Source: Colwellia chukchiensis
GTDB taxonomy: Bacteria; Pseudomonadota; Gammaproteobacteria; Enterobacterales; Alteromonadaceae
Direction: 5' to 3'
Assembly: GCF_002104455.1 (NCBI RefSeq)
Contig: NZ_NBOC01000003.1
Location: forward strand, 186,001-250,000
DNA: 64,000 nucleotides
Under the pieces are notes generated by a model. That model worked only from the letters and a program-made list of their open reading frames with translations, was not told the DNA's origin and searched no databases. The first letter of the stretch is position 1; every line of letters starts with the position of its first letter. Shown in pieces: positions 42,885 through 51,610 of this stretch. The translations under genes and the position numbers were made by a program.

Positions 42885-45293
42885 TTATTTTGGCTTGGTA
42901 TTTGATGAAGAGATGTCTTCCAGCTTTAATGAAGGTTGCTTGTCACGGTTACCCTCAAAGTATTCAAGGGCGTACCCCATTGTCTTGTAGCTTTTCTCGC
43001 GTTTTTTAAACATGCGTTGCAGCATAGGGAGGGCGCAGTCCACATAGTCGTGAATGGTGACTTGTGTTTTTCCTTCCGATTCACGATGAATACGACCGGC
43101 ATATTGAGCCAATGTGCCTTTCCATGCGATGGGCATGGCCAAAAGCAAGGTATCCAGTCTTGGCAGGTCAAACCCTTCGCCCACATATTTTCCTGTTGCG
43201 ACGACGACTTGAGCCGATTGCAGATGATTGTCAGCGTTCTTGCGTTCCGCAGCTTTCATGGCGCCTTTGAGTACGACAGTGCTCATACCCATCTCGGTAA
43301 GTCGTGAGTGTATGTACTCTGCGTGCTCTCTACGCTCTGTAAGGACTAACGGGTGTCCGCCATTTTGAACACACTGAGAGGCGTCTGAGACAATTTTTGA
43401 CGTGCGCTGCTCATTATCGACGAGCCAGCGGTAGGCATCGCTTATTTTTGGGCGCTCATCTGTTTTTATTAGCTCAGCTGGCGGTATATCGTAGAGCTGA
43501 TGAATCATCACGGTTTGAGTAAATTGCTCATCAGGGCTTTGTTTCACTTTGCAGCGAATGGGCCCTGCCGCCATAAAAATGATTTTTTGATGACCATCTT
43601 GTCGTTCTGGTGTTGCTGTTAGGCCCAATACATACTTTGCTCTTACCTCGTTGAGTACCATTTCAAACCTTGGCGCAGATAGATGGTGGCATTCATCAAC
43701 AATAATGTGGCCGTAGTCTTGGATGAGAGGCGTGATGGAATTGTCTTTTTTATTGACCAAGCTTTGGTAGGTGGCAATGTCGATAATGCCACTCGGCTTT
43801 CTTTTGCCTCCGCCTATACTGCCAATGGTTACTTCGGGTAGGAACGTGCGTAATCGCTCTTGCCATTGTTCGAGCAGTTGTCGGCTATGAACCAGTATTA
43901 GGGTATTTACTTTGCGTTTTACGATCATGCCAATGGCAGTAACCGTTTTTCCAAATGCAGTCGGCGCATGCAAAATACCGAAGTCGTGTTTAGTTATTGC
44001 GGCCACTGCGTCACGCTGGTTTTTTCGCAAAGTGAACTCAGGGGTAAGTTTTAATAATGGTTTGCCGGTTTCACGCTTATCGTCAAACAGTGGCGAAATA
44101 TTGTGCTCTTGTAGCAAAGCAATCGCGTCATCGAGACAGCCACGCGGTAGTGCTAGGTAACCGTTTTCAATACGAGCACAGGAAATAAACCTTGGAATGC
44201 CATGGGTTGAAAAGCGCAACGCTTGTGTTTTAAAAAACACAGGATTAGAAAAACTCGCTAATCGCTTTAGTCCTGCCAGTAGTGGTCCAGGTAACTCGCT
44301 CATCAAAAAGTAGATATGGTTGGCCAAGGTAATGGTCACGTTTTTCGGCAAAGACTCTAATTTTATTGGTGCGGCTTTGGTTGTGATTTCCCAAGGTGGG
44401 CGGTTATCTGTTAGCCCTTGTTCGGACAGTAATAGGGTGTTGGGTGAAATAGTTGTTATGAGTTGATCAATACTCGATTGCGTGAGCGTTTTAAGATCTG
44501 CAAGGTGCCGCCATTGATCGTCAATCGCATTCAGGTCACTGTCAACAAAGCAACTGCGGCCTGAAAGGCGGGCCTCCTTTTGAAGTGGTAGCGCAATGAG
44601 ATTGCCAAACCCGCCTTCCGGAAGGACATCTTGGTTAGGAAAGAGCCTGTCATAGGAGTCAAACGATAGATTTGGAAATATTTCCATGGCTTTATCAAGT
44701 AAAGCGAAACCCAGTGCCCGAGCTTGGTTCGCTGGGATATTGGTTTCAAAAAAGATCCATAAGTGCGCCCCGTTGCCAGAACGCGAGATTTCTATCGCGT
44801 GGGGAATATCAAACGCTTGGCACGCTTTAGACATTGCTTTGACTTCTTCTTGCCAACAGCCTTTGTCAAAATCGGCGGCTAACAAATAGCACGAATTATC
44901 TCTCAGTAAGGGATACAGCCCCACCACTTGTTGACCGGCAAGGTGCCTGTAAATAATGTGCTCGTTTAATTCGCTAAACTTTCGGTGTGAACAGTCTTGG
45001 CATTTAATGCGGGGCTTGTTGCATAGTCCGCTTACCCACTCATTATCACAGGCTACGGAATAGCCACTGCGGCCCTGTTGGTTTTGCCAACGATTGGCAA
45101 AGATATCCTCTCTTCCACGAAATCGTTGTCTGAATAGGGCGACTTTTTGTGCTGGCGTGAATGTCTGTACTGAACGCTCGTTTTGAGCGCTACGCAAGGC
45201 TTCTCTTAATGCGAGAAGCTGCTGCTTTTCGTTTTCAAGCTCAGCTAGCCTGTTATCAATAGCAGAAATGTTTGGGTAGTGAGCGTCATTCAT
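42885..45293 (-). CDS. TOTE-type primase fused to superfamily 2 helicase
   Basis: An 802-residue protein. A short N-terminal coiled coil (about 11-40) precedes a Cys cluster at residues 82, 91, 98 and 101 that could bind zinc. The archaeo-eukaryotic primase-like domain of the TOTE type follows, with LLAADFDKG at 138-145 and SRSGNGAHLW at 170-179. A DEAD-box-like helicase follows, with Walker A APTAFGKT near 446, DECHH near 533, and helicase motifs GEGFDLPRLD and YAGRIHR. TOTE primases are known from biological-conflict gene clusters. It is probably defence or element maintenance; the reaction is unknown. Confidence 0.8.
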   Translation of the reverse strand: MNDAHYPNISAIDNRLAELENEKQQLLALREALRSAQNERSVQTFTPAQKVALFRQRFRGREDIFANRWQNQQGRSGYSVACDNEWVSGLCNKPRIKCQDCSHRKFSELNEHIIYRHLAGQQVVGLYPLLRDNSCYLLAADFDKGCWQEEVKAMSKACQAFDIPHAIEISRSGNGAHLWIFFETNIPANQARALGFALLDKAMEIFPNLSFDSYDRLFPNQDVLPEGGFGNLIALPLQKEARLSGRSCFVDSDLNAIDDQWRHLADLKTLTQSSIDQLITTISPNTLLLSEQGLTDNRPPWEITTKAAPIKLESLPKNVTITLANHIYFLMSELPGPLLAGLKRLASFSNPVFFKTQALRFSTHGIPRFISCARIENGYLALPRGCLDDAIALLQEHNISPLFDDKRETGKPLLKLTPEFTLRKNQRDAVAAITKHDFGILHAPTAFGKTVTAIGMIVKRKVNTLILVHSRQLLEQWQERLRTFLPEVTIGSIGGGKRKPSGIIDIATYQSLVNKKDNSITPLIQDYGHIIVDECHHLSAPRFEMVLNEVRAKYVLGLTATPERQDGHQKIIFMAAGPIRCKVKQSPDEQFTQTVMIHQLYDIPPAELIKTDERPKISDAYRWLVDNEQRTSKIVSDASQCVQNGGHPLVLTERREHAEYIHSRLTEMGMSTVVLKGAMKAAERKNADNHLQSAQVVVATGKYVGEGFDLPRLDTLLLAMPIAWKGTLAQYAGRIHRESEGKTQVTIHDYVDCALPMLQRMFKKREKSYKTMGYALEYFEGNRDKQPSLKLEDISSSNTKPK

Positions 45294-45318
45294 GACAACA
45301 TAATTTTTATGCGCAGCG

Positions 45319-45690
45319 CTATGAAGCGCGAACTTGCGGCGGTTTGATGAGCGACTCTGCTGGAATACCTAGCCCTTCATGAAGTTTCCAAATCATTTTT
45401 AGCGTGAGTGATCGCTTATGGTTTAGGATTTCATAAACACGATTGCTTTTACCTATCATGGGTTCAAGATCTTTAACGGTTAAGCCTTTGCGCTCCATCT
45501 CAAACTTTATTGCCTCAACAGGGTCTGGCAAATCCATTGGAAAATGCTTTGCTTCGTAGGCCTCGACTAACGTAACCAAAATGTCCAGCTTTTCGCCTTC
45601 AATGGTATCTGGCTCCGCCATCATTAGGTTTTCGATGTCGTTTAATGCCGCGCGGTAGTCGGCATCTGTTTTAATAGGTCTGATGTCCAT
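45319..45690 (-). CDS. higA: HigA-like antitoxin
   Basis: A 123-residue protein: an N-terminal HigA-type helical region (DYRAALNDIENLMMAEPDTIEGEKLD) and a C-terminal helix-turn-helix (FEMERKGLTVKDLEPMIGKSNRVYEILNHKRSLTLKMI). It is the antitoxin and repressor partner of the toxin gene directly upstream (99-base gap), in the toxin-first order characteristic of higBA. Its DNA target is probably the perfect palindrome at 46107. Confidence 0.88.
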   Translation of the reverse strand: MDIRPIKTDADYRAALNDIENLMMAEPDTIEGEKLDILVTLVEAYEAKHFPMDLPDPVEAIKFEMERKGLTVKDLEPMIGKSNRVYEILNHKRSLTLKMIWKLHEGLGIPAESLIKPPQVRAS

Positions 45691-45789
45691 TATATTTACC
45701 TCTTGTTACTACCTTTTGGCTTTAAATCGTTTGCACATCAATTTTTTATTCGGCTCGTCCATGAGCCTTACCCTTCGGGCTCGCGTTGC

Positions 45790-46095
45790 TCATGAAAATT
45801 CGTTCCCGACGAATTTTTCGTATTGTGCATGGTTGCCGATAAAACGTATGTAAACCACCTTGTAGGCATAATTGATCCAAACAACTAACCGGTATTTATT
45901 ACCGGCAATGTTAAACACGACACGCCCATCTTTGAGGATGCTGGCATTTCTAAAGTCCTGTTTCACATCCGACGGTGATCCCCAATCAGCATTTAATGCA
46001 TGCCTATACCACGCTAACGTTGGCTCTTTCGCGTCAATGTATTCTGGGCTGTCTTCCCAAAATGTTTTTAAGGTTGATAGTGCGATAATTCTCAT
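45790..46095 (-). CDS. higB: HigB-type RelE-like mRNA interferase toxin
   Basis: A 101-residue toxin of the HigB_toxin family: STLKTFWEDSPEYIDAKEPTLAWYRHA and the core strands VFNIAGNKYRLVVWINYAYKVVYIRFIGNHAQYEKF. Such toxins cut mRNA on the ribosome. It is transcribed before its antitoxin and after the operator palindrome at 46107. It lies next to the integrase module, a position where toxin-antitoxin pairs often stabilise elements. Confidence 0.9.
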   Translation of the reverse strand: MRIIALSTLKTFWEDSPEYIDAKEPTLAWYRHALNADWGSPSDVKQDFRNASILKDGRVVFNIAGNKYRLVVWINYAYKVVYIRFIGNHAQYEKFVGNEFS

Positions 46096-46106
46096 AAACA
46101 GATGTT

Positions 46107-46123
46107 AGTCCCATATTGGGACT
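46107..46123 (-). promoter_or_regulatory. higBA operator
   Basis: A perfect palindrome AGTCCCATATTGGGACT lies 12 bases upstream of the higB start. It is the likely HigA binding site, covering the promoter or leader. Confidence 0.75.
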
Positions 46124-46142
46124 TTTGCAAGTTTGGCATTTT

Positions 46143-46193
46143 GATGCGGTTAGGAGTTCTTACCGCATCCCCAATTGCCCCATTCCTTGGGGC
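46143..46193 (-). terminator. Tandem hairpins between the integrase unit and higBA
   Basis: GATGCGGT pairs with ACCGCATC (46143-46150, 46162-46169), and GCCCCA pairs with TGGGGC (46177-46193). They lie downstream of the gene at 46287 and upstream of the higBA promoter, so they could separate the two transcripts. Neither has a clear T-run. Confidence 0.45.
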
Positions 46194-46286
46194 GGTTCAA
46201 ATCCCTCTTATTCACCCTCTAAAGCTCGGCATATCAAGTGTTGCCCCATTGTCCCAACTGCCCACGGTAAGTGAGCAAATGGCTTG

Positions 46287-46625
46287 CTAGTTTCGCCTGA
46301 TGGGCCTTTTCGGCATGCGGCTGCGTTTGCCATCGAAGAAGGCCAATACTCTGAACCAATAGAGAGATTCTTCATAACCTAGGCTGTACGTTGGGCGTGC
46401 AGGCGAGATGAGCCCCAGTTTGCGTCCTAGGCTGACAATCACGTAGAACGTGAGTTTTAGCGTCAGCCAAGGAGCGAGTACCACGAGTACCATCAGGCAA
46501 TACCGAGTAAGTGCGTAGCCTATACCATAAGGCTGTTCGAGTAAGGCAATGCCAATACACCAACCAAGGCCTGCCAGCATGGCTATTGGAAAGGTAATGG
46601 AGGCGAGTCGCATCATCAGTTGCAT
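46287..46625 (-). CDS. Hypothetical membrane protein after integrase
   Basis: A 112-residue protein with two or three hydrophobic segments (ITFPIAMLAGLGWCIGIALL, LMVLVVLAPWLTLKLTFYVIVSLG) and a basic tail rich in Arg and Lys (DGKRSRMPKRPIRRN). I chose ATG 46625, two bases after the integrase stop. The reading frame extends upstream into the integrase gene. A CTCCTG complement at 46633-46638 gives CAGGAG as ribosome-binding site. It is probably translated with the integrase; function unknown. Confidence 0.6.
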   Translation of the reverse strand: MQLMMRLASITFPIAMLAGLGWCIGIALLEQPYGIGYALTRYCLMVLVVLAPWLTLKLTFYVIVSLGRKLGLISPARPTYSLGYEESLYWFRVLAFFDGKRSRMPKRPIRRN

Positions 46626-46626
46626 G

Positions 46627-47877
46627 TTAACGCCCTCCTGTGTTGTGCTGTGAAGGGTGCTCAAAGTTCACCAGTGGTTCGATCACATCAGCCACTGTTT
46701 GATGGGCAATACGGCGCTCTTCAAAGTAGTCGTGGCGGTCGTAGATGCCCTCAACGCCTTTTAGCTTATGGTTAAGACAGCGTTCGGCCACGTTGCCTGC
46801 GATGCCTAAAGAGGCGGCAAGGCTGCGAAAGGTGCGGCGTAAATCGTGTACGGTGAAGTGTTCAAGCTTGCCCATTTTATTGGGTGGTTGCTTTTTCCGG
46901 CCTGGTTCTCGACCAAAGAGTTTAGAAATGGCACGGTTCAGCGTATCTGGCCCCATATGCGGACGATGGCTTGCTCGTCTGGCTGGAAAAACATAAGGCG
47001 AGCCACAAGCGCGGATTTGCAGCTCGTTAAACCAAGCAATGGCTTGGCGCGGTAAAGGGATGCTAATTGGCACGCCAGTTTTACTGCGTTCTTTGGGTAG
47101 GTCCCATACGCCTGTGGTTAAATCCATTTCACGCCACATGGCTTCGCACAATTCGCTTTTGCGCACGCCCAATACCAAGAACAGGCAGCAAGTGAGGTAG
47201 TTGTCGCGGCCAAAGCTATTGATATGGGTATGAAATACGCTAAAGGCGTAGTGAATTTCCTCTTTGCTGAGCATCCTGTCTTTACTGGACTCCACGCCAC
47301 CGGCATCGTCTACGGTAAATGCTGCGGCTGGGTTGTTCAGCGTTAAGTCGAGCTTTATCGCATGCCGAAACAGCTGCTTCATGTACATCAAGGTATCGTT
47401 GGCAATGGTAGGGCGGTTACTTTCTCGAATGCGCTCTAATACTTCGCGTACGTCACGTGCAGTCACCTCAGCAATACACTTAATGCCAATGACTGGGCTT
47501 ATGTCTTTGGTGTAAACCCGATACGGAATCTTGGGATGCTTAAGTCGTCGACTAAGATCGGTTCGATACCAGTCATGGAACAGTTGATCCACGGTTTCAA
47601 TGTCAGGTAACTCGATTTTCTGTTTTTCCAGAAGAGGATCTATGCCGTCACGTACTTCCTTTCGAAAGTATGCAGCGGCAATTCTGGCGTCTGCCAACGA
47701 CATTAAAGGAAATTGCCCCAAGGTTGCTTCTCGTCTTCCTTTGGCTGTGGTGTAGCGGATCATCCAATAAGGCGAGCCCTGTTTGCGGACGCAAAAGTAT
47801 AGCCCTTCACCATCTGAATATTTTTTTGGGTCGGCTTTGCTGTATGCAAAAACCTGTTTTGCTGTGAGTTTTCCCAT
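46627..47877 (-). CDS. int: P4-type tyrosine site-specific integrase
   Basis: A 416-residue tyrosine recombinase. An N-terminal DUF4102-like arm-binding domain (YSDGEGLYFCVRKQGSPYWMIRYTTAKGRR) precedes a core-binding domain and the catalytic domain. Arg lies in GVRKSELCEAMW near 237, HDLRRTFR near 345, and the nucleophile Tyr near 379 (GVEGIYDRHDYFEERR). I chose ATG 47877 (MGKLTAKQV); the open frame runs further upstream. It is adjacent to the yicC 3' end and the arm sites, so it is the enzyme that inserted element 2, and possibly element 1, into yicC. Confidence 0.93.
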   Translation of the reverse strand: MGKLTAKQVFAYSKADPKKYSDGEGLYFCVRKQGSPYWMIRYTTAKGRREATLGQFPLMSLADARIAAAYFRKEVRDGIDPLLEKQKIELPDIETVDQLFHDWYRTDLSRRLKHPKIPYRVYTKDISPVIGIKCIAEVTARDVREVLERIRESNRPTIANDTLMYMKQLFRHAIKLDLTLNNPAAAFTVDDAGGVESSKDRMLSKEEIHYAFSVFHTHINSFGRDNYLTCCLFLVLGVRKSELCEAMWREMDLTTGVWDLPKERSKTGVPISIPLPRQAIAWFNELQIRACGSPYVFPARRASHRPHMGPDTLNRAISKLFGREPGRKKQPPNKMGKLEHFTVHDLRRTFRSLAASLGIAGNVAERCLNHKLKGVEGIYDRHDYFEERRIAHQTVADVIEPLVNFEHPSQHNTGGR

Positions 47878-47921
47878 GTTTACTCCATAGTTGCTGAAAT
47901 AATGGAGGGGGCAATAATGGC

Positions 47922-48074
47922 TGCCCACCACCGATTTGCTTATTGAATCAGCAGCTAACCTGTTGTGGTGGCGAGTTAAATGCGAAAATTGGGTAACTTA
48001 CTGCCCACCAATTTGCTCACCGCAAAATGCTTATTGAGCAAAAATGAGGGGACTGCCCACCATTCTGCCCACCA
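47922..48074 (+). repeat. Arm-type integrase sites beside yicC
   Basis: TGCCCACCA occurs at 47922, 48002, 48054 and 48066. The last two form a pair with the same 12-base period as at 22402. They lie between the integrase start and att copy C. They explain the 300-base gap 47878-48192 together with the terminator at 48121. Confidence 0.8.
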
Positions 48075-48120
48075 CTAAACAGGTAGTTGGTAACGGACAT
48101 CTGCAAACCAATTTGGACGG

Positions 48121-48164
48121 GAAAAATAAAAAAGCCCTGTATTTACAAGCAAATAACAGGGCTT
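48121..48164 (-). terminator. Replacement terminator for yicC carried by element 2
   Basis: The 9-bp stem AAGCCCTGT (48132-48140) and ACAGGGCTT (48156-48164), read on the minus strand, is followed by a T-run. It lies 29 bases beyond the yicC stop, just inside the element. It restores termination lost when the original terminator was displaced. Confidence 0.8.
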
Positions 48165-48192
48165 CTAAGACATTCTTGGACGGGTAAAAAAA

Positions 48193-49056
48193 CTATTCGA
48201 TATTTTGTATTTGCTCTCTCATCTGTTCAATCAGCACTTTTAACTCCACCGCGGCATTGGTGATGTCAGCGTTGATTGATTTTGACCCTAAGGTGTTGGC
48301 TTCGCGGTTAAATTCTTGCATCATAAAATCTAAACGTCGGCCTTGAGCGCCGCCTTTTTTCAAAATGCTGCGGGTTTCTTTTACATGGCTGTATAAGCGG
48401 TCGATTTCTTCATCTACATCCATTTTTTGTGCCAGTAGCACTAGCTCTTGCTCAACTCGGGTCGACTCTAGCTCTACCTTGGCATCAGCAAATTTGTCGG
48501 TAATGCGCTTGCGTTGCCATTGAATAATTTCTGGCATCTGGCTTTTGACTAGCTCGGCTTGGGTAACAATAGCATCAAGTCGTTGCTCTATGAGGGCTTT
48601 CATGTTGGCACCTTCATCGGCGCGGGCCGCAATAAAGTCTTGCAGCGCTTGCTCAAAGCCGGTCATTATTTCTGCTTGAATGGCATTGATGTCGGCTTCT
48701 TCTGCTTCCATCACCCCTGGCCAGCGCATGATTTCTAGCGGGTTAATTTGGCTATTAAGGGTTTGCTCATTGATCCAATTGGCGTGTTTTAGCAAATTTT
48801 CTGCCAGCGCGGTATTCATGGATAAATTGCTTTTTTCACCCGGGTTGGCATTAAAGCGTAAATTACACTCTACTTTGCCGCGATTTAATTGTTTGCGAAA
48901 ACGCTCGCGTAAAAGCGGCTCTATACTGCGAAATTGCTCAGGCAGACGAAAATAGGTTTCGAGGAAACGTTGATTTACACTGCGAATTTCCCATACGGCA
49001 TTGCCCCATTCACCTTTAATTTCATGGCGAGCAAACGCTGTCATACTATGTATCAT
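48193..49056 (-). CDS. yicC: YicC family stress/RNA-associated protein
   Basis: A 287-residue YicC protein with the standard start (MIHSMTAFARHE) and the conserved C-terminal helix (GRRLDFMMQEFNREANTLGSKS, then EQMREQIQNIE). YicC is a conserved endoribonuclease-like protein involved in RNA turnover; details vary by species. The gene is complete: the integration site uses its last 22 coding bases and regenerates the reading frame. In E. coli it is next to rph; here a three-gene oxidoreductase operon lies between. Confidence 0.95.
   Translation of the reverse strand: MIHSMTAFARHEIKGEWGNAVWEIRSVNQRFLETYFRLPEQFRSIEPLLRERFRKQLNRGKVECNLRFNANPGEKSNLSMNTALAENLLKHANWINEQTLNSQINPLEIMRWPGVMEAEEADINAIQAEIMTGFEQALQDFIAARADEGANMKALIEQRLDAIVTQAELVKSQMPEIIQWQRKRITDKFADAKVELESTRVEQELVLLAQKMDVDEEIDRLYSHVKETRSILKKGGAQGRRLDFMMQEFNREANTLGSKSINADITNAAVELKVLIEQMREQIQNIE
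48195..48216. repeat. att copy C: right end of element 2, inside yicC
   Basis: The last codons of yicC form the repeat (one mismatch to 22310-22331, six to 11444-11465). This defines the insertion target as the 3' end of yicC. All three copies have the same orientation, so recombination between any two would excise the intervening DNA. Confidence 0.9.
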
Positions 49057-49169
49057 TGAATTTCCTATCTTGTCTAAATGGGTTATTAGTTGCGATTATG
49101 CCCCAGCGAAAATCTGCTGGCTACTGCTATCCGTGTTGGCATCGCAATTTATCTGCATTGGCTTTAGGG

Positions 49170-50891
49170 TTAACTGTTGCTTTTTTGCCAGCGAGTTTTT
49201 ATGTGCTCGGCAACACGAAAAGCATTGGCATAAATGGTAAAAGTATAAGGCACACTGCCGCCTGTAGGCATAAATGACGCATCAGTAATAAATAAGTTTT
49301 CTACCTCATGGGCCTGACAATTTTTATTTAATACTGAACTAGCGGGGTCGTCACCAAATCGGCAGCCGCCGGCCATTAAATTTGAAGCGGGCGCGCTACT
49401 GATAGATGATGAGACATTACTAGCGCCCATTTCATGTAATAGTTTTTCCGCTTTTTCAGCTAAATATTCGCCCACAGCGAGGTCGTGTTGATGAGCACCA
49501 ATGCGAATTTTTGCCACCGGATCGCCCCACTTGTCGGTCACCGTTTCATCTAAGCTAACAAAGCAGTCATCTGTTGGTAGCCAGTCATTAAACACTTCAA
49601 AACGCAAGGTTTTATAGGTTGTAAACTCGGTTTTCATGGCTTGCTTTAACGCCTCACCCCAAACCAGTTGCTCGCTGCCCTGCTCATCAATTTGCCACTT
49701 GGTACTTTGCGCACGCGCGATCGGGTTTTGATAGAACAAAAAGTCTATGGTGCCGCCTTTGGCTTTGCCATTGCGGTGAGTGCCGGTAAAGGCTTTATCG
49801 TCAATCTGATACCAGTCTTGCAAGGCGCGATTGATAAACGGCCCTACTTGCTTTAGTTGTGCTTGTTTTTCCGCACTTAAGTCTTGATAAAAGAAGTCGC
49901 CACGCCCAATACCCCCACCACTAAAAATTAAATTTTTACCCACTTGCCCTGAGTTGTTGGCAAGACCATTGGGAAACTTTTCTCCTTTCGAGGCTAACAA
50001 TAATCGTGAGGTTTCTACCGCTTGACAGGCCAGCACATAATATTTCGCGCTGGCCATTTGTTTACGACCCGCCTTATCGTAATAGCGCACCCCTAAGATA
50101 TTGCCTTGCTTATCTGTGTCGACTTTATAGGCTTTAGCATGGGCTAATATGGTGCAATTACCGGTTGCCACGGCGTGATTAAGTAGCGCGGCTCGGCCAC
50201 TACCTTTAGCGCCTGACGAGCAGCCATAACTGCTGCAATAGCCAGAATATTCACAGCTATTTCGGCCCATGGCTGGCTGCGATAAAATCGCCCGTGGCAC
50301 AGGCACTGTGTGATAACCAAGTTTTTCAGCGCTGCTGTCTATCCAGGCAGCTATGCCATGCTCGGCAACGGGCGGATAAGGAAAGTCGGTGGAACGCGGC
50401 TCTTGCTGCGGGTGTGCGCTAACCCGTCCTGATACACCCACCACTTGCTCTACCAAGGCATAATAAGGCTCAAGTTCGTCATAGCTCAATGGCCAATCAA
50501 CTACATTTGCCCCTTCAATTGCGCCAAATTCTGATTTTAAACGAAAGTCTATCGGTTTTAAGCGATGAAAGTAGCCACTCATAAAGTTAGATGAGCCGCC
50601 AACGACGTTACCATTCCAGAAGCTCCAACCCGACTCGCTAGTAGCCTCGCCGTGCCAATAACTTTCGCCACTGTCGGTTTCATACTCTTCTTCAATGACG
50701 TGTTGCTCATCTTCTAGTTTTGGATTGTAGGCATCGCGCAGGCTGATCGCTAACTCGTCTTTATAAAACTCTTTTTCCGTCAGCCAAGGGCCTTTCTCTA
50801 GTACTAATACTTTCGCGCCCGCATTCGCTAAGGTGTAAGCCACAGGTGATGCGCCAGCGCCACTGCCCACTATGCAAATATCATATTTCAT
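49170..50891 (-). CDS. GMC family oxidoreductase (FAD-dependent, gluconate dehydrogenase-like)
   Basis: A 573-residue flavoprotein. The Rossmann FAD motif GSGAGASPVAYTLANAGAKVLVLEKG is at residues 8-33, and the C-terminal GMC_oxred_C region ends in GGSVPYTFTIYANAFRVAEH. The sequence LMAGGCRFGDDPASSVL is typical of the membrane-associated gluconate/sugar dehydrogenase large subunit. It overlaps the subunit 3 gene by ATGA. It probably oxidises a sugar or alcohol in the periplasm after Tat export with its partner. The substrate is unknown. It follows the thioredoxin-like gene in one operon. Confidence 0.88.
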   Translation of the reverse strand: MKYDICIVGSGAGASPVAYTLANAGAKVLVLEKGPWLTEKEFYKDELAISLRDAYNPKLEDEQHVIEEEYETDSGESYWHGEATSESGWSFWNGNVVGGSSNFMSGYFHRLKPIDFRLKSEFGAIEGANVVDWPLSYDELEPYYALVEQVVGVSGRVSAHPQQEPRSTDFPYPPVAEHGIAAWIDSSAEKLGYHTVPVPRAILSQPAMGRNSCEYSGYCSSYGCSSGAKGSGRAALLNHAVATGNCTILAHAKAYKVDTDKQGNILGVRYYDKAGRKQMASAKYYVLACQAVETSRLLLASKGEKFPNGLANNSGQVGKNLIFSGGGIGRGDFFYQDLSAEKQAQLKQVGPFINRALQDWYQIDDKAFTGTHRNGKAKGGTIDFLFYQNPIARAQSTKWQIDEQGSEQLVWGEALKQAMKTEFTTYKTLRFEVFNDWLPTDDCFVSLDETVTDKWGDPVAKIRIGAHQHDLAVGEYLAEKAEKLLHEMGASNVSSSISSAPASNLMAGGCRFGDDPASSVLNKNCQAHEVENLFITDASFMPTGGSVPYTFTIYANAFRVAEHIKTRWQKSNS

Positions 50892-51610
50892 GCTTTTCGA
50901 GTTCCTGTTTGCTTGCGGGTATATTGCTGGTGACTGAGCACGGCTGTGGCATCGCTTTGCTTACTCGTTTTTTTATCGCCTAAGGTGCTTGTTGTTTGAC
51001 CGGGTAATTCATAATAGCGTTTACCTATCGGTGGTAACGGAAAACCTGCTTGGTGCTCTAACCACTGCCAACCGATTCCGTTTGGGTTACCGCCATAGCT
51101 TGGTGGCGTCAGCATGGCTTCAAAAATATAACCGACTAAGTTACTAAGCCAGTTCTCACCGGCTCGTGATTGACTAATAGCTTTGAGCATCTGCTCTTTT
51201 TCAGTAATGGCTAATTCAACAAAGTCTTTGTGTTTCTGGCTTTGCGTAAAGCCATTGAGCCAGCCAACGCCTTGATAAATAAACGCTGTTTCAGCGGCAT
51301 CGGTAGGTTGCTGATATACGACATTGAATAAATACTGTGTCGCTTTAATATCTTCAGCACTGGGCCCTGTTGCTGATACTGGCAATAAATGCTTAAGCAC
51401 GCTATCTAAGGTTAACCAAGGGTTTGATTGCATGGCTGTTTGAAATTTACCTTCAAGCGTTGCTGACCAACTTTGCCTTGGCATTGCCGCCACCATAGTC
51501 GCACCAGCGGCTGACTTTAACAGTTTGCGCCGTGAAAGCTTGGTTTTTAACCACTGGGGTGTGATAAAACTGCCGTTCATAAAGGCATTAGTGTTTGGCG
51601 CTAAAGTCAT
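50888..51610 (-). CDS. Gluconate 2-dehydrogenase subunit 3 family protein, Tat-exported
   Basis: A 240-residue protein with a twin-arginine signal (SRRKLLKSAAGATMVAAM). The remainder matches the small gluconate dehydrogenase subunit 3 pattern, including PSYGGNPNGIGWQWLEHQAGFPLP. This subunit pairs with the GMC flavoprotein and carries it through the Tat pathway. I kept the first ATG because AGGA is well placed upstream; it overlaps the end of the thioredoxin-like gene by 23 bases. No cytochrome subunit gene is next to it. Confidence 0.87.
   Translation of the reverse strand: MTLAPNTNAFMNGSFITPQWLKTKLSRRKLLKSAAGATMVAAMPRQSWSATLEGKFQTAMQSNPWLTLDSVLKHLLPVSATGPSAEDIKATQYLFNVVYQQPTDAAETAFIYQGVGWLNGFTQSQKHKDFVELAITEKEQMLKAISQSRAGENWLSNLVGYIFEAMLTPPSYGGNPNGIGWQWLEHQAGFPLPPIGKRYYELPGQTTSTLGDKKTSKQSDATAVLSHQQYTRKQTGTRKA

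Larger units (their letters stand above)
22310..48216. mobile_element. Element 2: integrative element in the yicC 3' end (about 25.9 kb)
   Basis: It is bounded by near-identical 22-base repeats at 22310 and 48195. It carries a P4-type integrase next to yicC, TGCCCACCA arm sites at both ends, an AlpA-type regulator and a DUF927 NTPase. Cargo consists of hipBA-SEC-C, a second hipBA, a DUF4143 ATPase, a type I restriction-modification operon, a TOTE-type primase-helicase and higBA. No conjugation or phage structural genes are seen, so it probably relies on helpers for transfer. Confidence 0.88.
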
